Assembly (NCBI GenBank): GCA_002686595.1
Contig: NYXZ01000016.1
Span: 4,115 to 48,312 of the forward strand
From: Planctomycetota bacterium
Lineage (GTDB): Bacteria > Planctomycetota > UBA1135 > GCA-002686595
DNA: 44,198 bases
Direction: 5' to 3'
Program-made: the position numbers and the translations under genes
Part shown: positions 1 through 10,435 of the stretch, in pieces
Layout of the letters: each line of letters starts with the position of its first letter
Position numbering within the stretch: the first letter of the stretch is position 1
Notes under the pieces: model-generated
The model's database searches: none
Seen by the model: only the letters and a program-made list of their open reading frames with translations
What the model was told of the DNA's origin: nothing

Positions 1-1622
1 GGATAGGGCTCGGGCTGTCCTATTCGGCCAGCGGTACTCACCACCACACGGCCGTGGGCCGCCAAGGGCAGGGCCAGGAGGATGGGAAACAGGATGGCTT
101 GGTGCAGACGGCGGGGGCGAGCGGTCGGGGCCAGGATCTGGACTACTAGTGGCGGCAGCCAAACGCCCAGGCCTATGGCCAGGGGGATGAGGGCCAGGTC
201 CGAGAAACGACGCTGGAAGAGGGCAGCGATCAGCAGCGGCGGCAGGCTCACCCACCAGATCAAAGTGGTCTGGCCACTGGCCTTCGAACGCGCCGGGCGC
301 AGGGCCCACCAGACCCAGGGAGCGGCGAACAGGCCCCAGCCCAGGTGGCGGGCGGCCAGGCTGGGGCCTCCGTTCTGGTTGCCCAGGGATTTCAGCAGAG
401 GTTGGGATTCGTGGACCGCGGACATGAAGGGGTCCGTGGCGCCGACCCAGGAAAAGGCCTGGCCCAGGGCCCCGGCCAGGGGCGTGAGCAATGCTGCCAT
501 GAGCAGCATTGCGCCGCAGACCACCAGGTAGGCGGCGCGGCGCCGAGGCGAGGCACCGGGGAACAGGAAGCTGGCTCCCAGGCACAGGGCCGCACCTATT
601 AATAGATGCGTCAGGTGATAGTGGGATAGGTTGACCATGCTCCAGGGCTCCAGGTCGAGCCAGGGGCTGGGGAGCAGGGCGGGCAGCAGCACCACAAGGG
701 CCGTGAGGTGCAGGGCCAGGCCGCCCTTGGCCAGGGCCGCGGTGCCGGGGCGAATCGAGGCCACAAGACCCCAGGCCAGGGCCGCTTCCACCAGAACGAG
801 CAGGGCCAGGGCGGCGACCCAGGTGCCCAGGAGCAGACCGATAAGCAATCCCGCTCCCACTCCCAGGGCGATGGCTCGTCCCTGGCTCGGCGCCGGCGCG
901 TTGCTGGCGCCTGCTTCCAGCAGCCGGGAGATGGTCAGGAAGAGCAGAGCGCTCAGACAGGCGACAAAGGCGTGATGATCTCCGGTGCCCAGGTGGCTGT
1001 ACTTGAGGGAGCCAAAGGCGAAGGCGTGGTAGAGGCCCGCCACCAGGGCTGCCATCGCCGAGGACATTGGCGCCGAGGACATTGCCCGACGCTCCGCGCC
1101 CATGCGGCGTACCAGGTCGGCGGCGCAGAGGGCTACTAGGAGGCTTGTGAGGCCGCCGAACCACAGGGGCAGGGAAGCCACCAACTGCTCGATGCTGCGG
1201 CGCCGGGCCTCTGGCGCGGCGTCTTTGAAGGAACTGCAGAACAGGCCCAGCACTCGGGTGTAGACCGGCGGCCAGGGAATGGCTGTTCCAAGGCTTGTTA
1301 TCTGCGTGCCCGGAGCGGCGGTCGCCGCACGGTCCTGCCCTGCTCCCTTGCCCGTCGTCCTTGATTCGGCCGACACCAGGGGAGTGTCCGCCAGGGGCGC
1401 TCCCAGGAGTGGGTCGGCCGCCGCCACGCTCCCCTCACTCAGGAAGCGCTCCACCCTCCGCATATGGTAGAGGCTGTCCGGGTCCGTGCAGAACCAGCCC
1501 GCGGCGGGATCGCCGGCGGGGAGCCAGGAGCGGCGCAGGTGGTTCGCCCAGCGCACGCTGAGCGAGGCCACCAGGACCAGCACCAGAACGCCCGGCAGGC
1601 GCAAACGACCAGGACGGCTCAC
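1..1622 (-). CDS. STT3/AglB/PglB-like oligosaccharyltransferase-type membrane glycosyltransferase (partial, 3' end beyond window)
   Basis: Hand translation of the minus strand is open from GTG (1620-1622, overlapping the upstream TGA as GTGA) to position 1. It contains WFCTDPDSLYHMRRVERFL (STT3 'DP.YHMR'-like), GTGDHHAF (DHH-type second motif) and TDPFMSAVHESQP (TIXE/SVSE-like), with many hydrophobic segments. Absent from the ORF track because it runs off the window. Confidence 0.72.
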   Translation of the reverse strand, partial: MSRPGRLRLPGVLVLVLVASLSVRWANHLRRSWLPAGDPAAGWFCTDPDSLYHMRRVERFLSEGSVAAADPLLGAPLADTPLVSAESRTTGKGAGQDRAATAAPGTQITSLGTAIPWPPVYTRVLGLFCSSFKDAAPEARRRSIEQLVASLPLWFGGLTSLLVALCAADLVRRMGAERRAMSSAPMSSAMAALVAGLYHAFAFGSLKYSHLGTGDHHAFVACLSALLFLTISRLLEAGASNAPAPSQGRAIALGVGAGLLIGLLLGTWVAALALLVLVEAALAWGLVASIRPGTAALAKGGLALHLTALVVLLPALLPSPWLDLEPWSMVNLSHYHLTHLLIGAALCLGASFLFPGASPRRRAAYLVVCGAMLLMAALLTPLAGALGQAFSWVGATDPFMSAVHESQPLLKSLGNQNGGPSLAARHLGWGLFAAPWVWWALRPARSKASGQTTLIWWVSLPPLLIAALFQRRFSDLALIPLAIGLGVWLPPLVVQILAPTARPRRLHQAILFPILLALPLAAHGRVVVSTAGRIGQPEPY

Positions 1623-3520
1623 AGCTGGCGCAGGAAGCGCGTGCATTCCTCCGCGAGGCGCAACAGAGAGGCATCCTGGGAACGGCAGCGCTGTTCGGGG
1701 TCGGGATAGGGCTGCCAACTCTGGTCCAGGACCTCCACATCACCGGCGCCGGGATCGAGGGGGATATTGAGGATTCCATCCACGGTCCACAGACCGATGC
1801 GATCCCAGGCCGCCACCGTGCGCACACGGCTCGCCGGAGGGGCAAGCAGGTTCTCCCCCAAACACCATGAGGCGCGCTGGGCGGGGTCGGCGCCCAGGAG
1901 TTCGAGGATCGTCGGCGCCACATCCAAATGGCTCGTGGGGCGCTGTTCCAGACCTGCCACAACGCCGGGGCCGCGCATCAGGAAGGGCACGGCCACCTGC
2001 TCCGGTGTGAAGTTGCTCGTGTGTCCCCAGTAGCCGTTCTCGTGGAACTCCTCTCCGTGGTCTCCGGTGATGATGACGAGCGTGTTTTCGTCATAGCCTC
2101 CGCGGGCCAGGGCGTCGATCACGCGCCCGGCCACGCGATCCGCGTGGTGGACCGCGTTGCGGTAGAGGTTGAACAGGCTTTCCCGAAAAGCCTCGTCGGT
2201 ATCACCGCTCAAACGCAGGTAATCGAGCTCCGTGGCGGCCGGTTGGAACGGCCCACCGGCAGGCGCCTGATATGGTTGGTGGGGCGTATCCAAGAGCAGG
2301 AAGGCGAAGAACGGCTGGCTGTCGCGGCGTTCCTCGCGCCCTTCCAACCAGACTTCGAAGCGCCCGGCCACGAGCTCGTCCTTCTCCCAGGACAAACGCG
2401 ATGACCAACTGTCCTCCACCGCTTCCTGGCAATCCACCCAGGCGGTGCTGCGGAACTCAGGGTAGGCCATGGAAGCGCTCGAGAGGATCTTCGTTTCGTA
2501 GCCGACCTGGTCCAGAGCAGCGAGCATGAGCGGCCCGCGGCCTTCCGCCAGAGCCGGGAACCAATAGGATCCGTGCAGGCCATAGAGCATGGAGAAGAGC
2601 GCGAAGCGCGTGCCATTGCCGCCGGAGAAATGGTCCTCGAAACGGCGGGCCTGCGTCGCAAAGTGCCACAGGCGCGGCGTGACATCTGGAGCGAGCATGT
2701 CCTGGCGCCAGGAGTCGAGTACGATGAAGAGCAAGTTGGGGCGCGGCCCAGCTGGATCGAGTCGTGGTTCTTCATGGGGCCAGGCCAGGCCCACGCCCTC
2801 GGGCAAGACCTCGACCTCCGGTAGACGATCGGCGCTCCCTGGCAGGTAGCGACCGAGGCGCAAACCGGAGTAAAGGGGCAGCACCTTGGAGGTGTTCATC
2901 ACCGCGTGTTCCCGGCGGTAGTCCGCCGCCGCGTAGATGGTCTTCTCGGCGAAGACAACCGGCAGCAGCAACATCAGCCACAGGAACAGGGGCAGTTCCA
3001 GGAGTCGCCGCGGCTGGCCATGCCTGACTCGTAACTCCGCCCGAGTCAGGGCCCAACGCCAGACAGCGAATTGCACCGCGGTCATGACAGTCAGGATCAC
3101 CGCGATCGCGAGCCATACGCTGGCCCCGAGTTGCACCGCATCTTCCGATCCCCGTGTCCACATGACATTCAGGACCGCGGAGTTGAAGTGGTAACGCAAC
3201 AGGTTGTAGATGCGCGTGTCCGCATAGAGCAGGGCCAGGAAGAACGCCCCCACGAAGGCCTGCAGACCGCCGGAGAGGCGCACTGGGGATACGAGCTGGC
3301 AAAGCAGGGCGAAGATCAGCCCCGGCACCAGGGCCAGGGTGGCCACCGTGGAGACCAAGGCCAGGGGTACGAACAGGCGCCCCCAGAAGGAGAGGTCGGC
3401 GGGGATGTGGACCAAGTACGAGGTGCCGATCAGCGTGCCCACCAGGACATTAAAAGCCCACAGCTGGAAGGAGGCCTGGGCCCGGGGGGTGGCGAGGAGC
3501 TGAAAGAGGCGCGGTTGCAC
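1619..3520 (-). CDS. Inner-membrane sulfatase-fold protein, YejM/PbgA-like (DUF3413 + sulfatase domain)
   Basis: ORF 1619..3655. The N-terminus LFQLLATPRAQASFQLWAFNVLVGTLIGTSYLVHIP is DUF3413-like with several TMs. The C-terminus RPNLLFIVLDSWRQDMLAPDVTP...NGTRFALFSMLYG...ITGDHGEEFHENGYWGH is sulfatase-like. The GTG start at 3520 is a guess. Confidence 0.85.
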   Translation of the reverse strand: MQPRLFQLLATPRAQASFQLWAFNVLVGTLIGTSYLVHIPADLSFWGRLFVPLALVSTVATLALVPGLIFALLCQLVSPVRLSGGLQAFVGAFFLALLYADTRIYNLLRYHFNSAVLNVMWTRGSEDAVQLGASVWLAIAVILTVMTAVQFAVWRWALTRAELRVRHGQPRRLLELPLFLWLMLLLPVVFAEKTIYAAADYRREHAVMNTSKVLPLYSGLRLGRYLPGSADRLPEVEVLPEGVGLAWPHEEPRLDPAGPRPNLLFIVLDSWRQDMLAPDVTPRLWHFATQARRFEDHFSGGNGTRFALFSMLYGLHGSYWFPALAEGRGPLMLAALDQVGYETKILSSASMAYPEFRSTAWVDCQEAVEDSWSSRLSWEKDELVAGRFEVWLEGREERRDSQPFFAFLLLDTPHQPYQAPAGGPFQPAATELDYLRLSGDTDEAFRESLFNLYRNAVHHADRVAGRVIDALARGGYDENTLVIITGDHGEEFHENGYWGHTSNFTPEQVAVPFLMRGPGVVAGLEQRPTSHLDVAPTILELLGADPAQRASWCLGENLLAPPASRVRTVAAWDRIGLWTVDGILNIPLDPGAGDVEVLDQSWQPYPDPEQRCRSQDASLLRLAEECTRFLRQL

Positions 3521-3720
3521 GATGTCTGGGCCGGCACTGATCGGCGGCCGGGTAGATGATAACGAGCGCGGAGCAAAAGCCGGGGGTTGAGCCCGAGACC
3601 GCCAGGGGATCGCCGCCGGGTGCCGCTCCCCGGACAAGGATCCGCCTTTCCCCACCAGTCAGGGCCGAAAAAGGGTGTCTGCCCCGCCCCTTCCCCGGTA
3701 TGCTCTGCGCCCCTTGTCAC

Positions 3721-3810
3721 GGAGAGGTGGCAGAGCGGCTGAATGCGCAACATTGCTAATGTTGTGACTCCGTTAGGGGTCCGCGGGTTCGAATCCCGCC
3801 CTCTCCGCCA
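3721..3810 (+). tRNA. tRNA-Ser (anticodon GCU)
   Basis: 90 nt: GGAGAGG acceptor paired to CCTCTCC-G-CCA, anticodon arm CAACA-TTGCTAA-TGTTG, long variable arm, T-arm CGCGGGTTCGAATCCCGC, encoded CCA. Confidence 0.95.
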
Positions 3811-3847
3811 TCCACGCCCGGTCCCGCACCGAGCGCGGCCCAGCCCT

Positions 3848-4396
3848 ATGAATCGCTTCGTTGCCGCCACCTGCCTGGCCCTCGCCCCCCTGGTGAGCTG
3901 CGCCGGCGTCAAGCGCGTCCTCACAATCGAGTCGACGCCGCCGGGGGCCACCGTGCGTCTCGACGAGCGCATCATCGGAGAGACCCCCCTGGAGCACGCG
4001 TTCGACCACTACGGCACCGTGCGCCTGACCATGTACCTGGAGAGCCACCGCACCAAATCCGTGCGGGTCGAGCTCAAGCCGCCCTGGTACTGCCGCTTCC
4101 CCCTGGATCTGGTGAGCGATTTCCTGTGGCCCATCGGCTGGACGGACCGCCACCGGGTGGCCATCGCCCTCAGGGCCAAGCCGGTCGGAGCGGACGCGAC
4201 CGATATCGCTCCCGTCTTGGAACGCGCCCGGCTGGCCCGGGAACAATATCTGTTTCCCCAAACTGCCCCGGCTGCGGACCCAGCCACCCCAAACCAGGAA
4301 GAGGGCGAGCCCCAGGCCCCCAACGGAAAAGGCCCAGTCCACGGCCGTACCGAGGACCTGCCAAGGGGCCCCGGCAGCCACCCCAGCCCTGAGTAG
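3848..4396 (+). CDS. PEGA-domain lipoprotein
   Basis: MNRFVAATCLALAPLVSCAG lipobox, then VKRVLTIESTPPGATVRLDERIIGETPLEHAFDHYGTVRLTMY (PEGA-type). Confidence 0.75.
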   Translation: MNRFVAATCLALAPLVSCAGVKRVLTIESTPPGATVRLDERIIGETPLEHAFDHYGTVRLTMYLESHRTKSVRVELKPPWYCRFPLDLVSDFLWPIGWTDRHRVAIALRAKPVGADATDIAPVLERARLAREQYLFPQTAPAADPATPNQEEGEPQAPNGKGPVHGRTEDLPRGPGSHPSPE

Positions 4397-5922
4397 TGAA
4401 GGGCGGCCTGAACATCCTCGATTCTCAGGTGACCGTCATGGGTCTGGGCTTGTTTGGCGGTGGCTCCGCCGTGGCCCGCCACCTGGCCGAAGCCGGAGCC
4501 CGGGTCACCGTGACGGATCTGCGCTCAGCGAATGTTCTGGCGCCGGCCATGGAGGAGCTGGCCGACCTGGACCTGGAGTGGCACCTGGGAGGCCACCGGC
4601 AGGAGGATTTCACCGCTGCCGACCTGGTGGTGGCCAACCCCGCCGTACCCCCTGACAGTCCCTTTCTACAGGCAGCTCGCGGTGCCGGCGTGCCCATCAC
4701 GAGCGAACTGGCCCTGTTCCTCGCCGCCTGCCCCGGCACCCTGGCCCTGATCACCGGCACCCAGGGCAAGAGCTCCACCTGCCAGTTCCTCGCCGGACTA
4801 CTGCGGGCCGCGCCGCCATCCGGCGCCATCCATCTCGGCGGCAACATCGGGCGCTCACTGCTCGGCGAGCTGCCGCAGATGTCCGCCGCGGATCTGGCCG
4901 TGTTGGAAGTCTCCTCCTATCAATTGGCGGCCCTCTCAACTGAGGAGCGCGAAGCCACCAGGGATCGAGGGCGCGTGGCAGCCGTGGCCATCACCAATAT
5001 TCTGGAGGACCACCTAGAACGCCACGGCAGCCGCGAAGCCTACGCCGCCGCCAAGACCAAAATCCTCGACTTGCTTCGTCCGGGGGGCACGGCCCTGCTG
5101 CCGGCCCGGGATGGGCGCCTCTGCACCGCCGCACACGGGGCCCGGGGCAACAGCCCGCAGGGGCAGTCAAAGCCGGACACGATCGTCGGACATCGACAGA
5201 CTATCCCCTTCGGCCGCGGTCGAGCCGCTGAGCGCTTCCCCGATTTGCGCCTGGCGGATGGCCGCATCTACTGCGGCGATACGCTGCTCGGAGATGCCGG
5301 TGACCTGCGCGTGGCGGGCGCCTTCCAAGCCGACAACCTGTTGGTGGCCGCCGGTCTGGCCCGGGTCCTCTCCATGACTCCGGAGACTATCGCCCAGGCC
5401 ATACCCACCCTGCGGGGCCTGCCCCACCGCATGGAGCTTCTGGAACTACTCGAATCCGGGCCGCGACCGATTGATGCCAGCAGCACCGGGGACGCCATTC
5501 CCGCCGGAGGGCCAGTTTTCATTGATAATGGCGTCTCCACCACGCCCGACTCGACTCTCTCCGCCCTGCGATCCTGCCGGCCGCCGGTGGTCCTCGTTTG
5601 TGGCGGGCGGGACAAGGGGCTCTCCTTCGTGGAGCTGATTGCCGCCGCCCGGGGGCCGGTGCGACTGGTGATCTGCTTTGGAGAGGCGGCCGCCTCCTTG
5701 GCGGCGCGCTTCCGGGAGGGCGGCCTGGAGGCGGAAGTGCACGGCGAGCTGACAGCGGCGGCCCGAGCCGCCTGTACCGCCGTCGGCCCGGGGGACACCC
5801 TGCTGTTCTCCCCGGCCTGTTCCAGTTTTGACACCTTCAACAACTTCCGCGAGCGGGCGCTCGCCTTTCGGGAAGCCCTGACGCCATCCGCCCGGGCCCC
5901 AACACCCGGCGGGGCCGGTTGA
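4396..5922 (+). CDS. murD: UDP-N-acetylmuramoylalanine--D-glutamate ligase
   Basis: Mur ligase motifs: ITGTQGKSSTCQF P-loop variant, GGNIG, ITNILEDHLERHGS, GLPHRME, DNGVSTTPDSTLSAL, VLVCGGRDKG. GTG start overlaps the upstream TAG. Confidence 0.88.
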   Translation: MKGGLNILDSQVTVMGLGLFGGGSAVARHLAEAGARVTVTDLRSANVLAPAMEELADLDLEWHLGGHRQEDFTAADLVVANPAVPPDSPFLQAARGAGVPITSELALFLAACPGTLALITGTQGKSSTCQFLAGLLRAAPPSGAIHLGGNIGRSLLGELPQMSAADLAVLEVSSYQLAALSTEEREATRDRGRVAAVAITNILEDHLERHGSREAYAAAKTKILDLLRPGGTALLPARDGRLCTAAHGARGNSPQGQSKPDTIVGHRQTIPFGRGRAAERFPDLRLADGRIYCGDTLLGDAGDLRVAGAFQADNLLVAAGLARVLSMTPETIAQAIPTLRGLPHRMELLELLESGPRPIDASSTGDAIPAGGPVFIDNGVSTTPDSTLSALRSCRPPVVLVCGGRDKGLSFVELIAAARGPVRLVICFGEAAASLAARFREGGLEAEVHGELTAAARAACTAVGPGDTLLFSPACSSFDTFNNFRERALAFREALTPSARAPTPGGAG

Positions 5923-6120
5923 TGGCACCCAGGACCGGCCCTGGGAACTCAACACCCGGCCGGCGCGTCAGAGAGACGCGGTCGTGCCCGCGGGGCCAGC
6001 AATCGCGCACCTGAGGGTTCACCCCTTCAAGAACAGGGGAGAACAGCCCACTCCGGGGCAGAAAGTCCGTACAGACTGCCCGTCCCAAGGCTATATGATG
6101 GAGAGGAAGCCAAGCGCCAG

Positions 6121-6645
6121 ATGAAGCTCTGCGAACACTGCAACAAGAACCAAGCCACCGTGCACGTGACCGAGATCGAGTCCAAGGACGGCGTGCAGGA
6201 GGCCGAGGAAAAGCACCTCTGCGAGGTTTGCGCCCAGGGCCTCGACCTGCCACACGCCGGCTCCTCGAAGCAGACCATGGCTGACGTGTGGAAGCTGTTG
6301 CAGGTCTCCGCCAAGCAGATGAAGCGCGTGGCCTCCCTCACCTGCCCCCACTGTGGCATGACCTTGGAGGAGTTTCGCCGCCGTGGTCGCCTCGGCTGTC
6401 CCAAGGACTACGAGGTCTTCGCGGAGGCCATCGGCGAACTGTTGGAGCGTGTTCAAGGTGCCCGGGAGCACATCGGTCGCGTGCCGGGCGTGGACGACGA
6501 AGCGGTGGCACGCCTGCAACGCATGGCGGAACTGAAACGCGATTTGGACACCGCCGTGGGCGAGGAGGCCTACGAAGAGGCGGCCAGGCTGCGGGATGAG
6601 TTGATTTCCCTAGAGAGCGTCCCGGATCCAGAGGAAGCGGAGTAG
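6121..6645 (+). CDS. mcsA: McsA-like protein (UvrB/UvrC motif, CxxC zinc binding)
   Basis: MKLCEHCNKNQATVHVTEI...CEVCAQG...LTCPHCGMTLEEFRRRGRLGCPKDYEVF, then a UVR motif MAELKRDLDTAVGEEAYEEAARLRDEL. Confidence 0.85.
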   Translation: MKLCEHCNKNQATVHVTEIESKDGVQEAEEKHLCEVCAQGLDLPHAGSSKQTMADVWKLLQVSAKQMKRVASLTCPHCGMTLEEFRRRGRLGCPKDYEVFAEAIGELLERVQGAREHIGRVPGVDDEAVARLQRMAELKRDLDTAVGEEAYEEAARLRDELISLESVPDPEEAE

Positions 6646-6936
6646 GGCTCCAAGACATGCCTCCGGGAGGCCCTTGGCCTTCCGTGGAATGCCCCGAGAC
6701 GCCACCGAAACGCCACCAGGATGCCTGTGGCTGGTGCCCCAGGTGCAAATGTGGCATTCTGTGGCCAAGAGGCCTTTCGGGTCCTGAAAGGGGCAGGGCT
6801 GAGCGCCCATAGCCCCAATCTTCCCGACCAAGGCATCAACCCATGAGGCGGGTTCTGCCGAAAAAGGCTGGCACCCTCACCTCTACAAACCGCCCTTCCT
6901 CTCCGGGGGGGGGCGCCGTCCCCCACAGGAAATCTC

Positions 6937-9459
6937 ATGTTTGATCGTTTCACAGACCGCGCCAAGAAGGTGATGAACCTCGCTCGCCAGGAGGCACAGC
7001 GCTTCAACCACGAGTACCTGGGCACGGAGCATGTACTGCTGGGCCTGGTGCAGGAGGGCAGCGGCGTGGCGGCCAATGTGCTCAAGAACATGGGCATCGA
7101 TCTGAACAAGATCCGCGTCGAAGTGGAGAAGATCGTCAAGACCGGTCCCTCCATGGTCAGCATGGGCCAACTACCCTTCACGCCGCGGGCCAAGAAGGTG
7201 CTCGAGCTCTCAATGGAAGAGGCCGGCAACCTGGGACACAACTACATCGGCACCGAGCACCTGCTGCTGGGGCTGATCAAGGAGAACGAAGGCATCGCCG
7301 CCCAGGTGCTGATGAACCTCAACATCAAGCTCGAGGATGTGCGCGAAGAGGTGCTCGATTTCCTGGGCGCAGACGCCACGGAGGAAGAGGAGGAAGAGGA
7401 CATCCTCTCTGAAGGTGGACCTTCAGGAGGTGCCAGCAAGAGCAAAACTCCGGCCCTCGACTCATTTGGTCGCGACCTGACCGAGCTGGCCCGGGACGGC
7501 AAGCTCGACGTGGTCATCGGCCGCGCCGATGAGATCGAGCGCGTGATCCAGATCCTCTCGCGCCGTACAAAGAACAACCCTGTATTGCTAGGCGAGCCGG
7601 GCGTTGGCAAGACCGCCATCGTCGAGGGCCTGGCCACCGGCATCATCGAAGGTCAGGTTCCCGAACTGCTGCGCGGCAAACGCATCGTGGTGCTCGACCT
7701 GGCATTGATGGTGGCGGGCACCAAGTACCGCGGCCAGTTCGAGGAGCGCATCAAGGCCGTCATGACTGAAGTCAAGCGCGTCGGCGATGTGATCCTGTTC
7801 ATCGATGAGCTGCACACCCTCGTGGGCGCCGGCGGAGCCGAGGGCGCCATCGATGCCTCTAATGTACTGAAGCCCGCCCTTTCTCGCGGCGAGATCCAGT
7901 GCATCGGAGCAACGACTCTTGACGAGTACCGCAAGTTCATCGAGAAGGACGGCGCCCTAGAACGCCGCTTCCAGTCGGTGGCCGTGGAGCCGCCCAGCCC
8001 GGACGAGGCCTTCGCAATCCTGAAGGGCCTGCGCGACCGCTACGAGGCCCACCACCGCGTGAGCTTCACCGACGAGGCCCTACGCGCCTGCGTCGACATG
8101 GCCACGCGCTACATCAGCAATCGTTTCCTGCCGGACAAGGCCATCGATGTGATGGACGAGGCCGGCGCCCGGGTGCGTCTGCGTTCGATGGTGCCCCCGC
8201 CGGATCTCTCTGAACTGACCGAGGAAATCGACCGACTAGAGCGCGAGAAGGACCAGTCGGTCAGCGATCAGGATTTTGAAAAGGCGGCCGAGCTGCGCGA
8301 CCAGGCCTACAAGCTCAAGAAATCCAAGGAAGAACGCCACGCCGTGTGGCGTTCCGAACAGGAAGAGAAGGAAAAGGTCGGCGAGGTCACCGACGAAGTG
8401 ATCGCCGAAACCGTCTCCAAGATGACAGGCATCCCCCTTACTCGCCTGGAGGAGGAAGAGGCCGAACGCCTGCTGCAAATGGAGGACAGCCTCTCCGCCA
8501 TCGTCATCCATCAAGACGATGCCATCAAGGCCATCGCCCGGGCCGTGCGCCGTTCCCGTTCGGGGCTCAAGGATCCCCGGCGTCCCATGGGTTCCTTTGT
8601 CTTCCTCGGCCCCTCTGGCGTGGGCAAGACCTACCTGTGCAAGCAGTTGGCCAACTTCATGTTTGGTGACGAGGACGCGGTCATCACCATGGACATGAGT
8701 GACTTCATGGAGAAGCACAACGCCTCGCGACTGGTGGGAGCGCCTCCCGGCTATGTCGGCTATGAAGAAGGTGGCCAGCTCACCGAAAAGGTTCGGCGCC
8801 GCCCCTACTGCGTGGTGCTCCTCGATGAGATCGAAAAGGCCCACCCGGATGTCTTCAACATGTTGCTGCAGATCATGGAGGAAGGTCGCCTGACCGACTC
8901 CTTCGGACGCCATGTGGACTTCCGGAATGTGATCCTGATCATGACCAGCAACCTCGGTGCCCAACAGATGAAGGCCGGCGCGAGCCTGGGCTTCGGCGGC
9001 GCGCAGGCCGAGGAGGCCAACCCCGAGGAACGCAAGAAACGCATGAACGCCGATGTGATGATCGAGGTGGAGCGCCACTTCCGTCCCGAGTTCCTGAATC
9101 GCGTCGACGAGCTGATCGTCTTCAACCCCCTCACCACGGAAGACCTGAAGTCCATCGTGCACCTGCAACTGGCGGAAGTGCGCCAGCGGCTGACGGATAA
9201 GGGCGTGGACATCGAACTGACGGATGCGGCCCTCACCTTCCTGATTGAGAAGGGTTACCACCCCGACTACGGAGCCCGCCCCCTGCGTCGGGCCATCGAG
9301 CGCTACATTGAAGACCCCCTGGCCGAGCACCTGCTCAAGGGCACATTTGCCGCTGGCGATCCCATCGCCGTGGACACGGACAAGGACGGCGAGGGCTTCA
9401 CCTTCAAGCAGAAAAAGCGCAAGAAGGCGGCCGCGGCCAACGCGTCCCAGGACGAGTAG
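6937..9459 (+). CDS. clpC: ClpC-type AAA+ ATPase
   Basis: [37 protein letters not shown] Clp-N repeats, two Walker A motifs ([30 protein letters not shown]), UVR-like [19 protein letters not shown] ribosome site upstream. Confidence 0.97.
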   Translation: MFDRFTDRAKKVMNLARQEAQRFNHEYLGTEHVLLGLVQEGSGVAANVLKNMGIDLNKIRVEVEKIVKTGPSMVSMGQLPFTPRAKKVLELSMEEAGNLGHNYIGTEHLLLGLIKENEGIAAQVLMNLNIKLEDVREEVLDFLGADATEEEEEEDILSEGGPSGGASKSKTPALDSFGRDLTELARDGKLDVVIGRADEIERVIQILSRRTKNNPVLLGEPGVGKTAIVEGLATGIIEGQVPELLRGKRIVVLDLALMVAGTKYRGQFEERIKAVMTEVKRVGDVILFIDELHTLVGAGGAEGAIDASNVLKPALSRGEIQCIGATTLDEYRKFIEKDGALERRFQSVAVEPPSPDEAFAILKGLRDRYEAHHRVSFTDEALRACVDMATRYISNRFLPDKAIDVMDEAGARVRLRSMVPPPDLSELTEEIDRLEREKDQSVSDQDFEKAAELRDQAYKLKKSKEERHAVWRSEQEEKEKVGEVTDEVIAETVSKMTGIPLTRLEEEEAERLLQMEDSLSAIVIHQDDAIKAIARAVRRSRSGLKDPRRPMGSFVFLGPSGVGKTYLCKQLANFMFGDEDAVITMDMSDFMEKHNASRLVGAPPGYVGYEEGGQLTEKVRRRPYCVVLLDEIEKAHPDVFNMLLQIMEEGRLTDSFGRHVDFRNVILIMTSNLGAQQMKAGASLGFGGAQAEEANPEERKKRMNADVMIEVERHFRPEFLNRVDELIVFNPLTTEDLKSIVHLQLAEVRQRLTDKGVDIELTDAALTFLIEKGYHPDYGARPLRRAIERYIEDPLAEHLLKGTFAAGDPIAVDTDKDGEGFTFKQKKRKKAAAANASQDE

Positions 9460-9475
9460 CCGCCGGGTTTAGCGC

Positions 9476-9503
9476 CTGCAGGAGCTCGGTTCCGGGCTCC
9501 TGC
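9476..9503 (+). terminator. Possible factor-independent hairpin after clpC (no T-tract)
   Basis: GCAGGAGC-tcggttccgg-GCTCCTGC, 8-bp perfect stem; no U-run. Confidence 0.4.
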
Positions 9504-9581
9504 GGAACCCCTCCCTGGGACGGGGGTTAGCTCCGCACTATCCTCAGACCCCATGCCCCATCCCGGGGCCGGAGACCACCC

Positions 9582-10421
9582 ATGCGCATCGCCCTGACCA
9601 CCGCCTTTCTGCTCTGCCCCCTGGCCCCAGCCAGCCTATCCCTAGCCAACCAGGCCCAGACCGAGGACCAGCCGGTGCCCGCTCCTGCGGAACTCGATCC
9701 GGCGCGGGTCAAGGTAGCCGTGGAGCAGTTGGAAAAGGCGTTCAAGAAAGGGGACACCATCGACAGGTCCTTGGCCATCGAGGAGAACGCCAAGATCTTC
9801 GATGGCGAAGTGGCCAACCTGATCGCCAAGGGGCTCAAGGACAAGGAGGAGAGCGTGCAACTGACGGCTATCGAAGCCCTGCGATTCTTTGAACACGAAA
9901 AAGCCCTCGACGCCCTGCACAGCACGGCCAAGCGCGACAAGAAAATGCGCAAGGAGCCCGAGCTCTTCAAAGCCCTCATCAAGGCCATCGGCCAACACGC
10001 CAATCCGGATTCCATCGAAATCCTCGGCGACAATCTTTGGTCCCCGGCGGACCATGGTGTGATTCAGGCGCGCATCCTGGGCCTGGGCAACATTCGTGCG
10101 AAGGAGTCCGTGGAGGAACTGATCTCCATGATGCACAAGGCTGGCTGGCGCAAGGTTCAACCTTTCATGGAGGACTTCCGCGTTGCCCTGGTAAACCTGA
10201 CCGGCGAGGATCAGGGCAAGAGCCAGCCCAAGTGGACCGAATGGTGGAACGATGTGAAGAAAACGCTGGAGGTCAGTGAGGAAGCCAGTTCCATGCCAAA
10301 AGCGATGCAACGCAAGTGGGAGCGCTACTGGGATATCGAGGTCGAGGCGAAGGAAGGCGAGGAACCGGAGGAGAAGGATGATGAGAAGAAACGCAAGCGC
10401 CGCAAGCGCGGCGATGACTGA
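9582..10421 (+). CDS. Secreted HEAT-repeat protein
   Basis: Signal peptide MRIALTTAFLLCPLAPASLSLA; HEAT-like helices (DGEVANLIAKGLKDKEESVQLTAIEALRFF). Confidence 0.7.
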   Translation: MRIALTTAFLLCPLAPASLSLANQAQTEDQPVPAPAELDPARVKVAVEQLEKAFKKGDTIDRSLAIEENAKIFDGEVANLIAKGLKDKEESVQLTAIEALRFFEHEKALDALHSTAKRDKKMRKEPELFKALIKAIGQHANPDSIEILGDNLWSPADHGVIQARILGLGNIRAKESVEELISMMHKAGWRKVQPFMEDFRVALVNLTGEDQGKSQPKWTEWWNDVKKTLEVSEEASSMPKAMQRKWERYWDIEVEAKEGEEPEEKDDEKKRKRRKRGDD

Positions 10422-10435
10422 ACTGGCCCGTCCCC

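Noticed and set aside
82-1770. Plus-strand ORFs at the start of the window
   Set aside because: They lie opposite the STT3-like minus-strand frame that encodes recognisable motifs.
4741-4790. murD P-loop variant GTQGKSST as evidence of a novel ligase
   Set aside because: The remaining MurD motifs (GGNIG, EDHLERH, GLPHRME, STTPDST) are conserved, so ordinary MurD is the simpler reading.
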